From NCBI GenBank assembly GCA_963675135.1, contig OY776129.1, positions 70,525,348 through 70,589,347 on the forward strand: DNA of 64,000 nucleotides, written 5' to 3'. A model generated the notes under the pieces. It was not told the origin of the DNA, made no database searches, and saw only the letters and a list, made by a program, of their open reading frames with translations. The translations under genes and the position numbers were made by a program. Shown here in pieces: positions 48,601 to 60,332 of this stretch; position 1 is the stretch's first letter; every line of letters begins with the position of its first letter. Source of the stretch: Galeopsis tetrahit. Its lineage: Eukaryota; Streptophyta; Magnoliopsida; Lamiales; Lamiaceae.

Positions 48601-48928
48601 TCTTTGATACCGTGGGGAAGCTTCTCCATGTTAGCCGTGAGAGAAAATGCCGATTCATATTGGCGTATGTATCCAGAGCAAAAGTGTAAGATTACTTGTT
48701 ATCGAAGAATGTGGGCATGATAGTGTTTTGTGTGGATTAGTATCTTCGATTCCTTGTTTAGAGTAGGTTAGATGTTGTGGTGATATCCTGTCTTGTCGTG
48801 TGTGCAGAATGGATGAAATGGTTATCCGGGAAGCCTCTCGCCATGGATTGGTCGTTAAGGAAGTCGCAGGAAGTCGTAGGATCATAAGAAATCTTGGAGG
48901 AGTTATTTATGAAATCACCTGTGCATGA
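45641..48928 (+). CDS. METTL21-type protein lysine methyltransferase
   Basis: Eight exons join in frame to 243 residues: 45641-45723, 45799-45866, 46740-46859, 47722-47795, 47885-47936, 48010-48111, 48574-48685 and 48808-48928. An acidic start (Glu repeat, residues 5-13) is followed by a seven-strand methyltransferase fold. It has the METTL21-like TGQLVWPGAELL at residues 56-67, SAM-binding motif I VIELGSGVG at 83-91, the acidic TDH after the second strand, and GADICFQQS at 163-171. It ends GGVIYEITCA. Family members methylate lysine in chaperones or AAA ATPases in cytosol or nucleus; the substrate here is unknown. Intron 4 starts with GC. Intron 6 has a minor-spliceosome donor ATATCCTT and seems to end in AA; only that joint restores the conserved DICFQQ. 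Intron 2 and intron 3 are long and repeat-bearing. The stop faces the GONST1-like gene. Confidence 0.92.
47050..47380. mobile_element. Possible MITE in methyltransferase intron 3
   Basis: TAAAAAGCATAAAATCCCC near 47055 is roughly mirrored by GGGGATTTTATCAGTTTT near 47360. The CACCCCC/GTGTTTAATAAAA-like motifs repeat inside the left half. The frames here (47041-47562) are not genes. Ends are approximate. Confidence 0.35.
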
Positions 48929-49286
48929 AATGATCATTTGGGCAGGTATATGTTAACCACTTCACTTTGTTGAAGCAGAAACTGATTGAACGTGATGTTT
49001 TGAAAACATAAATCCAGTTTTATTTTCTTTTTTTAATAGTTATGCATCAACATTTTAACCATATATGCAGGAGGTTTAAAAGGAAGATGAAATGAAGTTG
49101 ATTCATATAAATATATCATTTCATTATATTGTTTATTTCTTGTATGCTCAAGTATATGCTCTCCATCGATCGATTAATTTGATACAGCGCGACGAAAAAT
49201 GTCATGGAACTGCTGTTGCTGCTGGTGAAGGGGGGATTTCATTTCAGTGTACAAAGCAGAAAATAAATTGTCAAAAATGGAGATGC

Positions 49287-52200
49287 TCAACGCATTTTTG
49301 CTCTTGCAAACATCACCCCTGCCAACAGACCTGAGAGAGAGAGAGAGAAAGAGAGAGATTAACAGGTTTATTTGGATAATAATAATAATATAGGAATAGG
49401 TCTCTAGTGAACCAGGTTTTTACGTGAACTCTTTTCCTCAAAGTAATACTCCACATTTTAGCATACAAATCATATTTTAAAACACGAAGTTCCACGTTGT
49501 TTGTATGTGTTATTCTTTTCAAAATCACCAACAAGTGATACTTATTTACGAAAAAGTATACCAAGCTCACAATAAAACTTGTGTAAACCAGGTTCATAAA
49601 AGTTTTTGTAATGTAGAAGAGTGTAGTTCCAAAATTTAGCAGAGGCCATGGAAACTTACCAAAAAAAATACTGGCAGAATTCTCTAAGCTTGTTGGTACT
49701 TTGAATAGTAGGATACCAGCAACAGAAAGTGGTATCTTGTTCAATGACCCTACAAGGCTGAAACATGCAAAAATTGCTCAATAAACTGTACAGCACATTA
49801 TAGCATATTGAGCTGTAAAAAGATTTACCTGTATGTAGTAGCTCCCGTTTGATGGAGAAACCACATGGAAGTAAAGCTGATTGCCAGACCCAAGAATCCG
49901 CTAAATGTCATCATTGCCCAGAAGCTTGGTAATCTCAATAAAGGTCTATAAAACGAACCAAACAAAACGAGACAGGATTAAGTACAAAAACGATATTAAG
50001 CTCAACCAGACAATGTGTAATAAATATCTACTTACGTTTGTAAAAGATAATCAACCTCGTTGAAAACAAAAATGAGCAGAATTCCTAGAGGCAGTGAAAG
50101 GCTATTGTTTAGCATGACCATTGTGAACTCATTCAACTCTCCAGACTTTGTGTATTGTTTGGCAGTATCCATCACCCTACGCAAAGTCAACTGCAACACA
50201 ACAAGATTGCTATGTCAATGGTCATGGGCTATAAAAAGTAAAGACAAAAACTTCTATAAACTTGGTTCACATAAGTTTTATGGTGAACTCGGTAATGTGT
50301 TTAGTATATGAAACAATACTGTCCACATACAAAGTTCACGGTTTAGAAGAATACCACATGAAATCAAATATTTTTTTTAATGTGATACTTTGTATGCTAA
50401 ACAATATTATTTCATATTATTTGAAGAAGAGTTGGCGTGAATCTAGTCCACGGGAGACCTACTCTAAAGTAAAATCAATGATCAACATTCATTTAGCTAG
50501 AAGTTCCAAGAAATTATAACAAGCCTAAATGAGCTCGCTTGCTTGATAACTTATTTGAAACATTTATGTTTAAATGACATGCACTAACTTAGGTTTGAAT
50601 ATCAAGCAAGCAATAGAACCAGAGGCCCAATTTTTCAGATTAGCACAGTTTGGGAAAACATAATGTAGCAACATCAACTTCGCAGCTTAGCAGAAGACAT
50701 TTTTTTACGGTAATGCATGCAGAAAATGTAAGCGAGAAAAAAGGATTGCGTACGAAAACCATTCTTAAGTCTTGCAGAGATTCACCTACATAAAAGCATA
50801 CTAAATCAAGAATTGACATATGAAACATGACTACTTACGGAATATGATGCAGTCAAAAAACAATTGATAAACTGCCATGTGTATCCAACGGCATGAAATG
50901 AGAGATCCGTAAATCCCCCTGATATTGCTGAAATGATCTGCATCAAAACATCACAGTTAATTCAATTGTAATAAACAAGCAGAATTAAGAACTACAAGTC
51001 TACACCAAATTGCACTATAGCGTACATTACAGAGTCCACAAATTAATTTTAGATATCATCAAAAATGTTATTACTTGACTAAAAATATACTCCATATGCC
51101 ATACATACCATCAAGAAAAGGGCCGCCCAAACTCTGTTATCATGGTGCTTGTTGAAAAGATACATTTCACCAACAGCAGTTATCACATTTGTTACATTCT
51201 TCAAAACGGTAACCATTGCAACATTTATGTATTTTAAACTGCGATGAAGTTGAAAATAAAAATAACGTCAGGCCACAATTTTTAATAAGAAATTACTAAC
51301 ACATTAGATGGGCATATTCTTGGCTCTCTTCCAAATGTTTTCATTTGCTGCAAATTTAAATACAAACATATGTGCATATATTATAATTTATATCAATGAA
51401 GATGAAAATTGTGGTGGTGGTACTTACATTATACATAAAAAAAATTAATATAACGGAAAAATAGTATTTTCCATGTTTATCGTATGAATTATCTCTCTCC
51501 ACCAAACAACCATATTGCAATCATACGACTTTCACTGCATACTACCAAACACTCATAAATAAGTACATATATCACCTTCCCCCATACTAAATTATCTCCC
51601 TAGTATATGAAGAAGGAAGCCTCAAAGTCAAGGCAAGATAAGCCAACAAGCGATAAAACTAGATAATAGCATAAATATTAAAGAAACAAGTACCTAAACA
51701 TGCTTGTGACCAGCATCCCGACAAATATAAAATTGACAGGTAACCAAACTTTGATTAATCTCCACGTGAGCGGCTCTGTTGTAATTATCCCAAGAAAACT
51801 CAAAATGGATACAATAACTATAGACACAAAATTCTGCAAGCATGAATTAATATTTGTTAGTCCACAAAACATGGAAAATGTGGCTGAAATTTTATTACAG
51901 GAGTAAAATAACCTGGTACAGCATCAAAGTTATTCCAGCATTGAAGTCGTAACTGGAGAGGACATACTTGTTAGCCAGTATCATCCCACAGGAGGACAAA
52001 CAGTATGCTAGACCAGATACCAAGGCCTGGTCGTGTAATGAAAGTCCTCTTTTACTTCGAACTGTTTTTTCTCTGTCCTTTTCAGACCTCCCGTTTTCTA
52101 CATCATTCTCCTCGTAAGTACTTGGAATCTTCATCACAAATGTACCCCTGGAAACGAGCAATGTAAGAATAAAATATGGGCAGAAAGGGAATTTTGCCAA

Positions 52201-53080
52201 GAATCAAGATAACAATTAAACAAGGGACATTTCCAGAAGGCAAAATAGGTATTAATTGGTCTTTATTAGTAGTTTTCACTGAAAAGTAGTTATGTACATT
52301 TGCACGGTACAACTGGTTTACAAGAGACTTATTCATTCCAAAATAGGAAACAGTTGTATTCATTATGTTCAAAACGGCACTTAGAAGCATGTAAATAATC
52401 CAATATCTAGTTGTGCAGTCATCAGATAATGGATTAAATACACATTTCAATAACACTACTGATGTGAGGGTAATTACTAATGAAGCCCAACAAAGATTTA
52501 TTGGACTGTGGACACCATTTTCTTCACATTATTACACAACATTCACAATAACTTATGCTCCTTTTTAAGTAGCCAGACAGCTATAGCAAGAAATTGAATA
52601 GTGATAAACATCTTATTGGTAGACTGCAGGCAAAAGAGCAATCTAGTGCAAATTCAAGGATTAAAAACTTTCTTTATCTAAGTCATTTCCGTGAGGGTAT
52701 GTGATGGCATAAGAAGAACTTGTTTAGGGCCTTTAGGCATAATGTTTCGATGATATTTTATTTTTCGGTTATAATCCAAGAATCTCGTGAAATTTAGGCA
52801 CATATTAACAACATTAAGCCTCGGTAGTGCATATACCTGACTACTACACATAAGAAGAATGTGTAAATTACTGCAGTCACAGAGGATTCATTAAATGCTA
52901 AAGTAAGTATGTTGAATGTGTATATATATGTATATATAATATCTGAGGTCTCATTAAAGTGAAGGAAACAGAATAAGCCTACCTGCTCATTTTTTCTCTT
53001 CTAACATGACTTGAGACTGGATCTGCAAAGGCGTTGAATTGATGATTTATAAGGCTTCTTTCTCCATGAGGGGATCCCAT
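49287..53080 (-). CDS. GONST1: Golgi GDP-mannose transporter, GONST1-like
   Basis: This antiporter brings GDP-mannose into the Golgi lumen in exchange for GMP. Nine coding exons on the minus strand join in frame to 371 residues: 53080-52983, 52147-51913, 51833-51694, 51238-51109, 50937-50839, 50190-50036, 49945-49829, 49757-49660 and 49330-49287. Ten or so hydrophobic segments are spread over the length, as in nucleotide-sugar transporters. Conserved stretches include SSYDFNAGITLMLYQ, LKYINVAMVTVLKNVTN, and the GDP-binding GSLNKIPLS motif at residues 328-336. The protein ends FARAKMR. The first ATG gives an extra ~37-residue polar head. A second in-frame ATG at 52134 would give a protein close to the usual family length, so the start is not settled. 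All introns are GT-AG. A 5' UTR intron (53158-53896) precedes the start. Confidence 0.93.
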
Positions 53081-53896
53081 ACCAAAATCCAACGTTGTAT
53101 TTCTCTAAAAAGGATCAGGCAGTTCTCTCTTGGTAATGCTCTACCATAAGGAACAAACTGAACATAAAAAAATAAGTAAAAGTCAGAGGCATATTGCAAA
53201 ACATGAGTATAACACTAACCAGATCCATCAAGAAATCAATCCCATATGTATAAAAAAAACTTGGAGAAAACACCACTATACACATAAAACATGAAGAACA
53301 CAAAATAGCTGCGTAGTAAATGAGACTACTATATTTGGCTACCATTAAATACAAAGAAAATCAGAGGAGAGAGGGAAATTCTTCTTTATTTATTACTAGC
53401 TCTAACATTACCTTTTGTGGATTTAATACAGATAGAAGCTATTTAATTCCTTAAGGAATACTGTTCATCAAATGATTTTCTATAAGTCAAAATTTCAGCT
53501 TCCAAACCCCATAAACGACATGATCGTTATTACTTGTCTTTACCTCTGCATTTTCTTCAAGATTTGTAAAAATTTACCCAAAAATTACTCTAAAGACTGA
53601 TGGAATTTCCTATCAATTCTCCTTTTCAAACATAAAGCATCAAAGGAAAAAGGCATTTAAGAATTACTACATTCTTCAAGTTATGATCCAACGTCTCAGC
53701 ACCCACTACACGTGAATATGCAGCGAGATTTCTCACTAAAACACGGGAAAAAGAAGTTGGCAACTCAAAAAATACTCTTTTCCATTAAAATGATGGATTA
53801 TTAACTAAAATTTGCATCGACGAAACACAAAGGAAACAACAGTAACCGAAATCTAGTTTGGAAAATAATGAAATAGAAGTGAGAAATAGTTGTTAC

Positions 53897-54010
53897 CTGA
53901 GTGTCATTTGCAATATGAAGATGCAAGAGGAGGTGAATTTCTTCTGTGTATGTGGATGGCCATGTGATATGAGGTGAAAGTGGAACAACTTTATGTGCAA
54001 TGGAGGTTGA
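53897..54010 (-). other. 5' UTR exon of the GONST1-like gene
   Basis: The minus strand reads ACTCAG followed by GTAACA at 53897/53896, a good donor. A matching acceptor ATGTTCAG ends at 53158, so exon 53157-52983 carries the rest of the leader and the start codon. The transcription start is not determined; 54010 is a guess. Confidence 0.5.
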
Positions 54011-54289
54011 GTGCAGATTTCAAACTGTATAAACAAATACTCCATTACTAGTTTCTTCTCGATCAAATCAAAATCCCCCCATTCTATATTTCTTTCATCA
54101 TACGACGTCGTTCGATACGTTTTTTTTTATTTCGTGATTTGAAGTCAAGAATATGATATTGGTCGCCACCTTGATAATTTTTTAAATCGATGACAAAAAA
54201 TAGTACACCTATACAATTGATGTGTATTGCAATGTAGGCATGGAAAATTTTGTTCTTTCCCTTTCCACAAATTTGTAGTAGAATTATCA

Positions 54290-54635
54290 TAGAAGTTTGT
54301 TTGTTTTGGAAATATGTAGGATGGAGAAAATCCTGAATAGGGAAATCTTGAATGGGGAAATCCTGATAAATAGTAATTGTGTGTGTGTTTGTTTTGAGAT
54401 TTTGAGTAGGATGAGATGTAACTTTATGTTAAATCAAATTATGTAAGAGTGGTTGGATGGGATGTAATAGTAGGATGTAATAGGTATTTTTAGGGATGTA
54501 ATAGTAGGATGTAATAGGTATTTTTAGGGATGAGTGTAGTTGGATGGAGAAATTCAGATGTGAAATCCCGAAGTAGAACAAGGACGTGCGTCCCACGTCC
54601 GGACGGGTGAGTCCCAAAACAAACATGCCCCTAGT
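54290..54635. mobile_element. Probable hAT-like MITE upstream of the transporter gene
   Basis: GTTTGTTTGTTTTGGAAATA at the left is mirrored by CCAAAACAAACATGCCCC at the right. The inside has tandem copies of GGATGTAATAGGTATTTTTAGGGATG and repeated GGGAAATCCTGA-like units. Target duplication is not clear. Confidence 0.45.
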
Positions 54636-55744
54636 GTTACATTTCAGTTAAAATTAGTGTCACATTTTATTTACTTGTGATTGGTTTGATATAAATTAAT
54701 ATTATTAAGTTATATTAACTTACACGCTTAAGTTAAAGCTAGTGACATATTTCACTCATGTGTTCAATTACCTTATGTTCCTTGTCGATGTGTTTTTTTT
54801 TTTTTTATTATTATTTTTTTTTTATCTCTTTTCTTGGAGGCTCATATGGTTTAAGAGTTGACATACCTACCATGTGAACGTCATAATTTACTATGTTGTG
54901 GTCTATCCCCGTCATAATTTACTATGTTGTGGTCTATGTTTTAAAAGGTGAAAACGGACATTGATCCGAGCGTTTTTTATCAACTCAAATAATTGTTATT
55001 AAAACGATTGAGTCAATATCACATAATATACATTTAAATATATAAATTAATGTCACTGCACCATAGTAGTGGTGTTCGTAGCTGCTTGTCGTTTGTGAGG
55101 AGGGGATGGCCAAGGGAAGACAAAACACAAAATAGAAATGATAAATAAGATTAGAGCTTCATCTATAAGATTGCCAAAAAAATGATTGATGAGTTGACCG
55201 GTTTAACCAGTCACTTGTTTGCTTCATGTTCTCAATTTCGAATGGTTTGTGGGCGGTTCAACGTTTCAAATCAACTCGTTGTTCTAGCTCATATCAAGTG
55301 AAGATCGTTTGGATGTTGAAGGGCTAACTCGCTCAAACTCACATTTTGCATAATATAATAAAACACCCAAAATGTTAGATACAAGATATGTGATTCGAAA
55401 TAAAATGTAAATTTATGTTCATTATAAATATGATTGTTCGTTCATACACAGCGAACAAAGATATAAATATTATTATTCTTAGTAGAAAATATTAATGTTC
55501 CCTTGTAAGGAACAATTTATGCAATATAATTTGGATAGAAAACTCAATTATTTCCATTTTTAGTAATGTATTCTCTATTCTATTTTTAATATATCAAGAT
55601 TAATGTTTACTTATTTTGTAGGATTATTCTTAAGGTTTTAATTCATGAGGACTACCATACATAATCTACACTTTAATTCATCCATGAAAGAAAAATATGT
55701 ACTAATATAAAAATAAAAAATGTTGCATAATTATGCATTATTTG
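54636..55744. other. AT-rich spacer, nothing recognised
   Basis: There is a T-rich run at 54790-54825 and a 31-bp direct repeat around CGTCATAATTTACTATGTTG at 54880-54935. No frame, RNA gene or element end is convincing. Confidence 0.45.
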
Positions 55745-56520
55745 CTACATTGTTTACTGATTCAGTGGATTAGGAGGTTGCGGGCATAGATAATTAAACC
55801 CCCACAAAAATAACATTACAAACCAAAAGGGAAAACAAATTAAACAGGTTAATTCCAGCAAAAATGGGAAAAAATTGATAAATATATTGACTCATTTTTA
55901 AAGGTAAATATATGTTGTAGTTTTTAAAATTTTGCAGCAAATCACCACCTTTCACTGGATTGCAATTTAATTTAAATTTTTGAATAATTACATATAAAAT
56001 CACCATCTTTTAATATTGTTGCAATTTAAACTTTTTAATAGTCTCATTTGTGCTCGATTTTAACGTGGTTAACTGATGTGACAAATTCTTAATGAAACAA
56101 TATTGTTTTTTTATTTCGATCTAATCTCGAAACGTCAAATTCGGGCACAAATGAAATTGTCTAAAAGTCTAAATTGCAACAATATTGAAAGCTGATGATT
56201 TTATTTGCAATTATTCAAAAGTTTAGATTAAATTGCAATTCAACTAAAGGTGGTGATTTAATTTACAATTAATATGCTACATTGTTTACTGATTCAGTGG
56301 ATTAGGAGGTTGCGGGCATAGATAATTAAACCCCCACAAAAATAACATTACAAACCAAAAGGGAAAACAAATTAAACAGGTTAATTCCAGCAAAAATGGG
56401 AAAAAATTGATAAATATATTGACTTTTTTTTTTAAAGGTAAAATATATTGACTCATTTCTAGCATATAGTTGTAGTTTTTAAAATTTTGCAGCAAAAGGG
56501 GAAAAAAAAAATCAATATAG
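55745..56520. repeat. Direct duplication around a small inverted-repeat MITE
   Basis: A segment of about 150 bp (ATGCTACATTGTTTACTGAT... with GGTTGCGGGCATAGATAATT) occurs at about 55740-55890 and again at 56273-56425. Between the copies, 55935-56275 is an inverted repeat: AAATCACCACCTTT at the left and AAAGGTGGTGATTT at the right, with ATATTGTTGCAATTTA-like motifs further in. The minus frames 55794-56006 and 56286-56495 are the same peptide from the two copies and are not genes. Confidence 0.7.
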
Positions 56521-57344
56521 GAGTATAAAATATTGACTCATTAATAGCATATCTGCGGATTTGAAACCCGAATAGTAAAAAAATTAACAAATGAGGAAAA
56601 ATCCGATGGGTGGTTTAGGTTTAAGTATTGTTGTTTTGTGAAAATCATAAGCCTGCAAACTCAGAGTTCTGGGGATTTGGATTCAACAACGAAAAAGGTA
56701 CCACTCTAATGCAGTGTATTCGGTTTTAGATTTTATTGTCAATTATATTATATTTTAATAGGTTTCGTTTGAGAGAGTGATCTGATCTGATCTGATCTGT
56801 TTGTTGTTGTTTAATTGAAAGGTTATAATATAATTTTGTTTTACAAATAAGTGAAAGAAAATGGATGTGGTTAGGTCAATTTTATGCAAAAAGTGTTCAA
56901 TTCTGCTAGAATGTGTTTGTTTGCATTGGAAGAAGAAATGAGGAGAAACTCTAAATCATGAATAAGTTTTTGTAGTCATGGTTGCTTTTTAGGTCGTGTT
57001 TCAAATATAACAATAGGCTTACAGAATCATTTATCTTTAAAGCTTTAAAAAAAAAAGAAATGATTCTGAAAGCTGTTTGTTAGTTTTGAATAAATTGGAT
57101 TTTCCATAAGTTGAAATAAACATGATGGTGTTACTTTACCTAAATATTAGGGAAAATGGAACTAATCTGATGCAAAAGTATAAGTTGACTTGAAACATAA
57201 CAAGGTTAAGAATGTGCATATATAAGGGCAATAATGATGATAATATATCTTTGAAGATATTCGGTAAAAGCCTCCCTATAGAAATATAAACAGAACGGGT
57301 TGATGATATGGCATGACTGCGACAAGAAGCTTGATTCACTTGCC
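56521..57344. other. Spacer with a possible orphan leader exon
   Basis: The stretch 56600-56698 ends AACGAAAAAG followed by GTACCA, and looks like a plant 5' leader and donor. No coding exon of a plus-strand gene follows. A (GATCT)n run lies at 56779-56799. Nothing else is seen. Confidence 0.3.
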
Positions 57345-57785
57345 TCTAAGAAATCAAAGGAGACAAAGATGTCTCAATTGAATAAGACGAATAGTGGGAA
57401 AATTATTATGAAATTTTGAAGGAGATTAGAAGAAATCGAGATGTTCGAAGAAGGATAAACTAGACAAGTATGAAAGTAAAAAAAGTTATGTCACTTTAGT
57501 AAGGTAGACACGTTCTAGAAAACCGTCGATTTGCAATAAACTAACAAAAGAAGAGGCAAAACGATCTATTTCAACTTTGGTTAGTTTATTGGAAACTGGC
57601 GATTTTCTAGAACTTGTTCTTCTTGTACTCATTTTGCTTTCATCCTTCTCTAGCTCATCTTCTTTGAAACTCTCGATTTCTTCTCATCATCATGCGCGCT
57701 AGTCTCCTTCAATATTTCGTCACAACTTTTCTTATTATTCGTTTCATTCAATCGAGGCCTCTTTGTTTCCCTTGACTTTTTAAAG
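57345..57785. repeat. Large imperfect hairpin of an inverted gene-like fragment
   Basis: Arms 57345-57550 and 57577-57785 are imperfect inverted copies with a loop of about 26 bp. Matching blocks include TTCTAGAAAACCGTCGATTT against TTCTAGAAAATCGCCAGTTT (inverted) and GAAGGAGATTAGAAG against GAAGGAGACTAGCG. The inverted right arm keeps an open, Lys/Glu-rich frame, so the source may have been coding. A transcript would fold into a long double-stranded RNA. Confidence 0.75.
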
Positions 57786-58589
57786 CTCAATGAACCAGAT
57801 TATTGTTACAGTCAAGCATATCACCAAGGCCTTTCTACTTCACACTTATATTTTTAGGGCTTTTATTAATTATATTCGAAGAGGTATATATCATCTTTAT
57901 AGTCATTATGCACCTCATTAACCTTCTTGGACTCCAAATTAACTTGATTCTGCATTTTTGCAGCAAATGAATTCTAATTTCCCTGGTTTTTTTGGGTGAA
58001 GCAACAATATCATGTTAATTTAAAAAACATAACTTAGTAAATCCAACTGACCAAAAAAGAGAGTTAATTTTAATTAAATGCATAATTTAAAAAGTTTCTC
58101 CTCTAAGATTTTTTTGCGATTGATGCGGTTCCCACAACGCCTAGTGAAATAGTATATTGTTTAGATTTTAATGATGCAATTGAAGTGTCTGCTATTTTAA
58201 AAATGTTTGCTTTTAGTTATTGTTCATCTCAAAATCACTAGATAGTGACACTTGAAAAAAATTCATGGAAGTATTTGCCTACATCATCTTTAGTGGAAAA
58301 GAAGATGTTGTTACAAAAAATGGGATGGTATTTTTCCTACCATAATCCTAAACTGTCACATGTTTTTATGATACATTATGACATAAAAGTGTTGAATTGA
58401 AGTATTATACATTAGTGATACAGCCTCAGTTTTGCCTTTGTGCTTGTAAGCCGCAACTCTAAGCTCCATAAACAACTTTCAATATTTTTTTTTTCTTCAT
58501 AAAGTTGTAAAGTGACTTTATAGAGTTTGCAAACACCATTTTAGCCATAGTGGGCTTCTAACGATGGCCTTGTTCAAAGCTAGCACGAC
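57786..58589. other. Spacer downstream of the F-box gene
   Basis: This contains the probable 3' UTR of the F-box gene near 58450-58589. The rest is AT-rich without frames. GTTTGCAAACACCATTTTAGC at 58526-58546 looks like an isolated hAT-MITE end. Confidence 0.4.
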
Positions 58590-60332
58590 CTATTCCAATA
58601 CTTGAGAAGGCCACAACTTTTTCCACGTGGAAGTCTCGTCGTTGCCACAAAGTTTCCGAACCCCACCATAAAACCCATCGACTTCGTTCCCCTCTTCGTG
58701 GTGGTCTTTCCGATTGACAATCGTTCTTCTCCAACGAGAGCCACGGGTGTACTGCTGGAACTCTAACACCACAGTGTCTGCACCACACATTTGGTGTCAT
58801 CAAATCTCCAACTTATTAGAAAAAGGGTCGGTACTTCTATGAGGCTAATGAATCTTTCGATTCAGACCCAAAAGACTTAAAAAATAAGTAGAGAAATAGA
58901 AGGGACCCAATTTTAATGTTCGATTTAAGCCAAAATATTGTTAGGACCAACCCTAGATATCGAGTAGTAATAGTACGCATGCACGCAAAGATTGCCATGG
59001 CTAATAAATGGACACGTACATAACCAAACTGGAAAGCAATATGAATAGTCCAAGAAGCATAATCATTTCAATCTCCAAAATGAAACAATGTGAAGGGGAC
59101 CATAACCATAAGTGTCCCTATTGAGACACCAATTGGAATCAAGAAAGGGCCTATTTTGATGAAAAAATGCATATATTTAGGTAATATAGTGACTAGTTCT
59201 GTGTGTTTCTTTTCTAGAGCTTTTGTGGTAGAAACAAACTTACCACTGTTGTGACAACGGCAGTAATTAGCGTCCCCATCGCACGTTTCCAAGTGGCCTA
59301 CGACGCCATACCACCAACCTGCAAAACAGTCTTACTGTATAACTGATTTGCAACTATCACTTTATAGTAAAACAATTCGGTAAAACTGATTTTCAACGAA
59401 TTAAGGTATAGTTTGAGCAGTAAAATACCATACGGGAAGTCTTTGTTTCGTCTCCATTGTATTTCGACCTGATCACCAGGTTGCAGGTCATATAAACAAT
59501 CAGAGACATGAAGATGTTGTGGACAAGTTTGAAGAGGGGGAGCTCTAAGTCTGTCCCATGTTACACCACTTTCAATTGAACTGTTTCTTAATCCATAGGG
59601 TGGATATCTACTCATAAAATAAAAAACACAAACTTTAGCCCAATCAAAATCATTTAAAGTTTCCAAATACATTATTGTTTCATTCATTCATTCACCTTGC
59701 TTGAAAAGTGTCACTTTTTCCATCATAGCTCACCATAGCATCATAACAAGATAACACAAATCCAACAGCACCATTCTGCATACCAAAATGCATTTTCAAG
59801 TGTATAAATTACCCTAAATATAAAGAAATTTGGAACATTAAAGAATAATTACCTCACGGTTATAAACCTGAGCAGGGAAGCAAAATTTGCCAGATTCAAG
59901 AGCAATATACTTAGACATTACTGAATCAACTGCACCAAAATTCTTCTTCTTACTAATATATGAAAAGGGCCTTAAATTCAAGAAATAGCCAATGAATCCC
60001 TCCTTTTGATTGAAAAAGATTGAATCTTTATTTGAAACAATATGCTGCCAGTGACAAGGCCCCACAATTCTACCCCATTTTTTCTGCATATGTTTTTCCC
60101 AAAGATGATCAGACAAGCACCTTTCTCTGAAACAAGTAGACACAGTTGCCATTGTGCAAAGCCCTTGTGGTGGAAGCTTCTCAAGAATGCATTCCAATAC
60201 TAGGTCAGGCAAATCCAACAGAGACCTCACTTCAGATTTGGGGATGGAAAACGCGTGTTTCTTATGGCCTAAAAGCGTGTTTCTCATTGACAAGAAGAGG
60301 ATGAGAGAACAAGTGATGAAGAAGAGGAGCAT
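58590..60332 (-). CDS. F-box protein
   Basis: Five exons on the minus strand join in frame to 333 residues: 60332-59853, 59775-59696, 59607-59429, 59318-59244 and 58777-58590. A hydrophobic N-terminus (residues 2-15) precedes the F-box at about residues 37-83 (LLDLPDLVLECILEKLPPQG, then CFRERCLSDHLWEKHMQKKW). The F-box binds SKP1 in an SCF ubiquitin ligase. The C-terminal part is Trp-rich (SGVTWDRLRAPP, GDQVEIQWRRNKDFPYGWW) and resembles the plant At2g26850-like F-box family, which may bind a ligand through this domain; target unknown. All introns have GT-AG ends and fitting phases. The last exon ends KLWPSQVLE and stop. The first ATG is preferred because the hydrophobic head is typical of this family, although Met16 is possible. 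Confidence 0.9.

Noticed and set aside
56600..56698. First exon of a plus-strand gene ending at a GTACCA donor
   Set aside because: No coding exon follows before the hairpin at 57345, so it is kept only as a possible orphan leader.
58558..58803. Separate small minus gene of 66-81 codons
   Set aside because: In the right frame the sequence is the last exon of the F-box gene, joined by a good acceptor at 58778.
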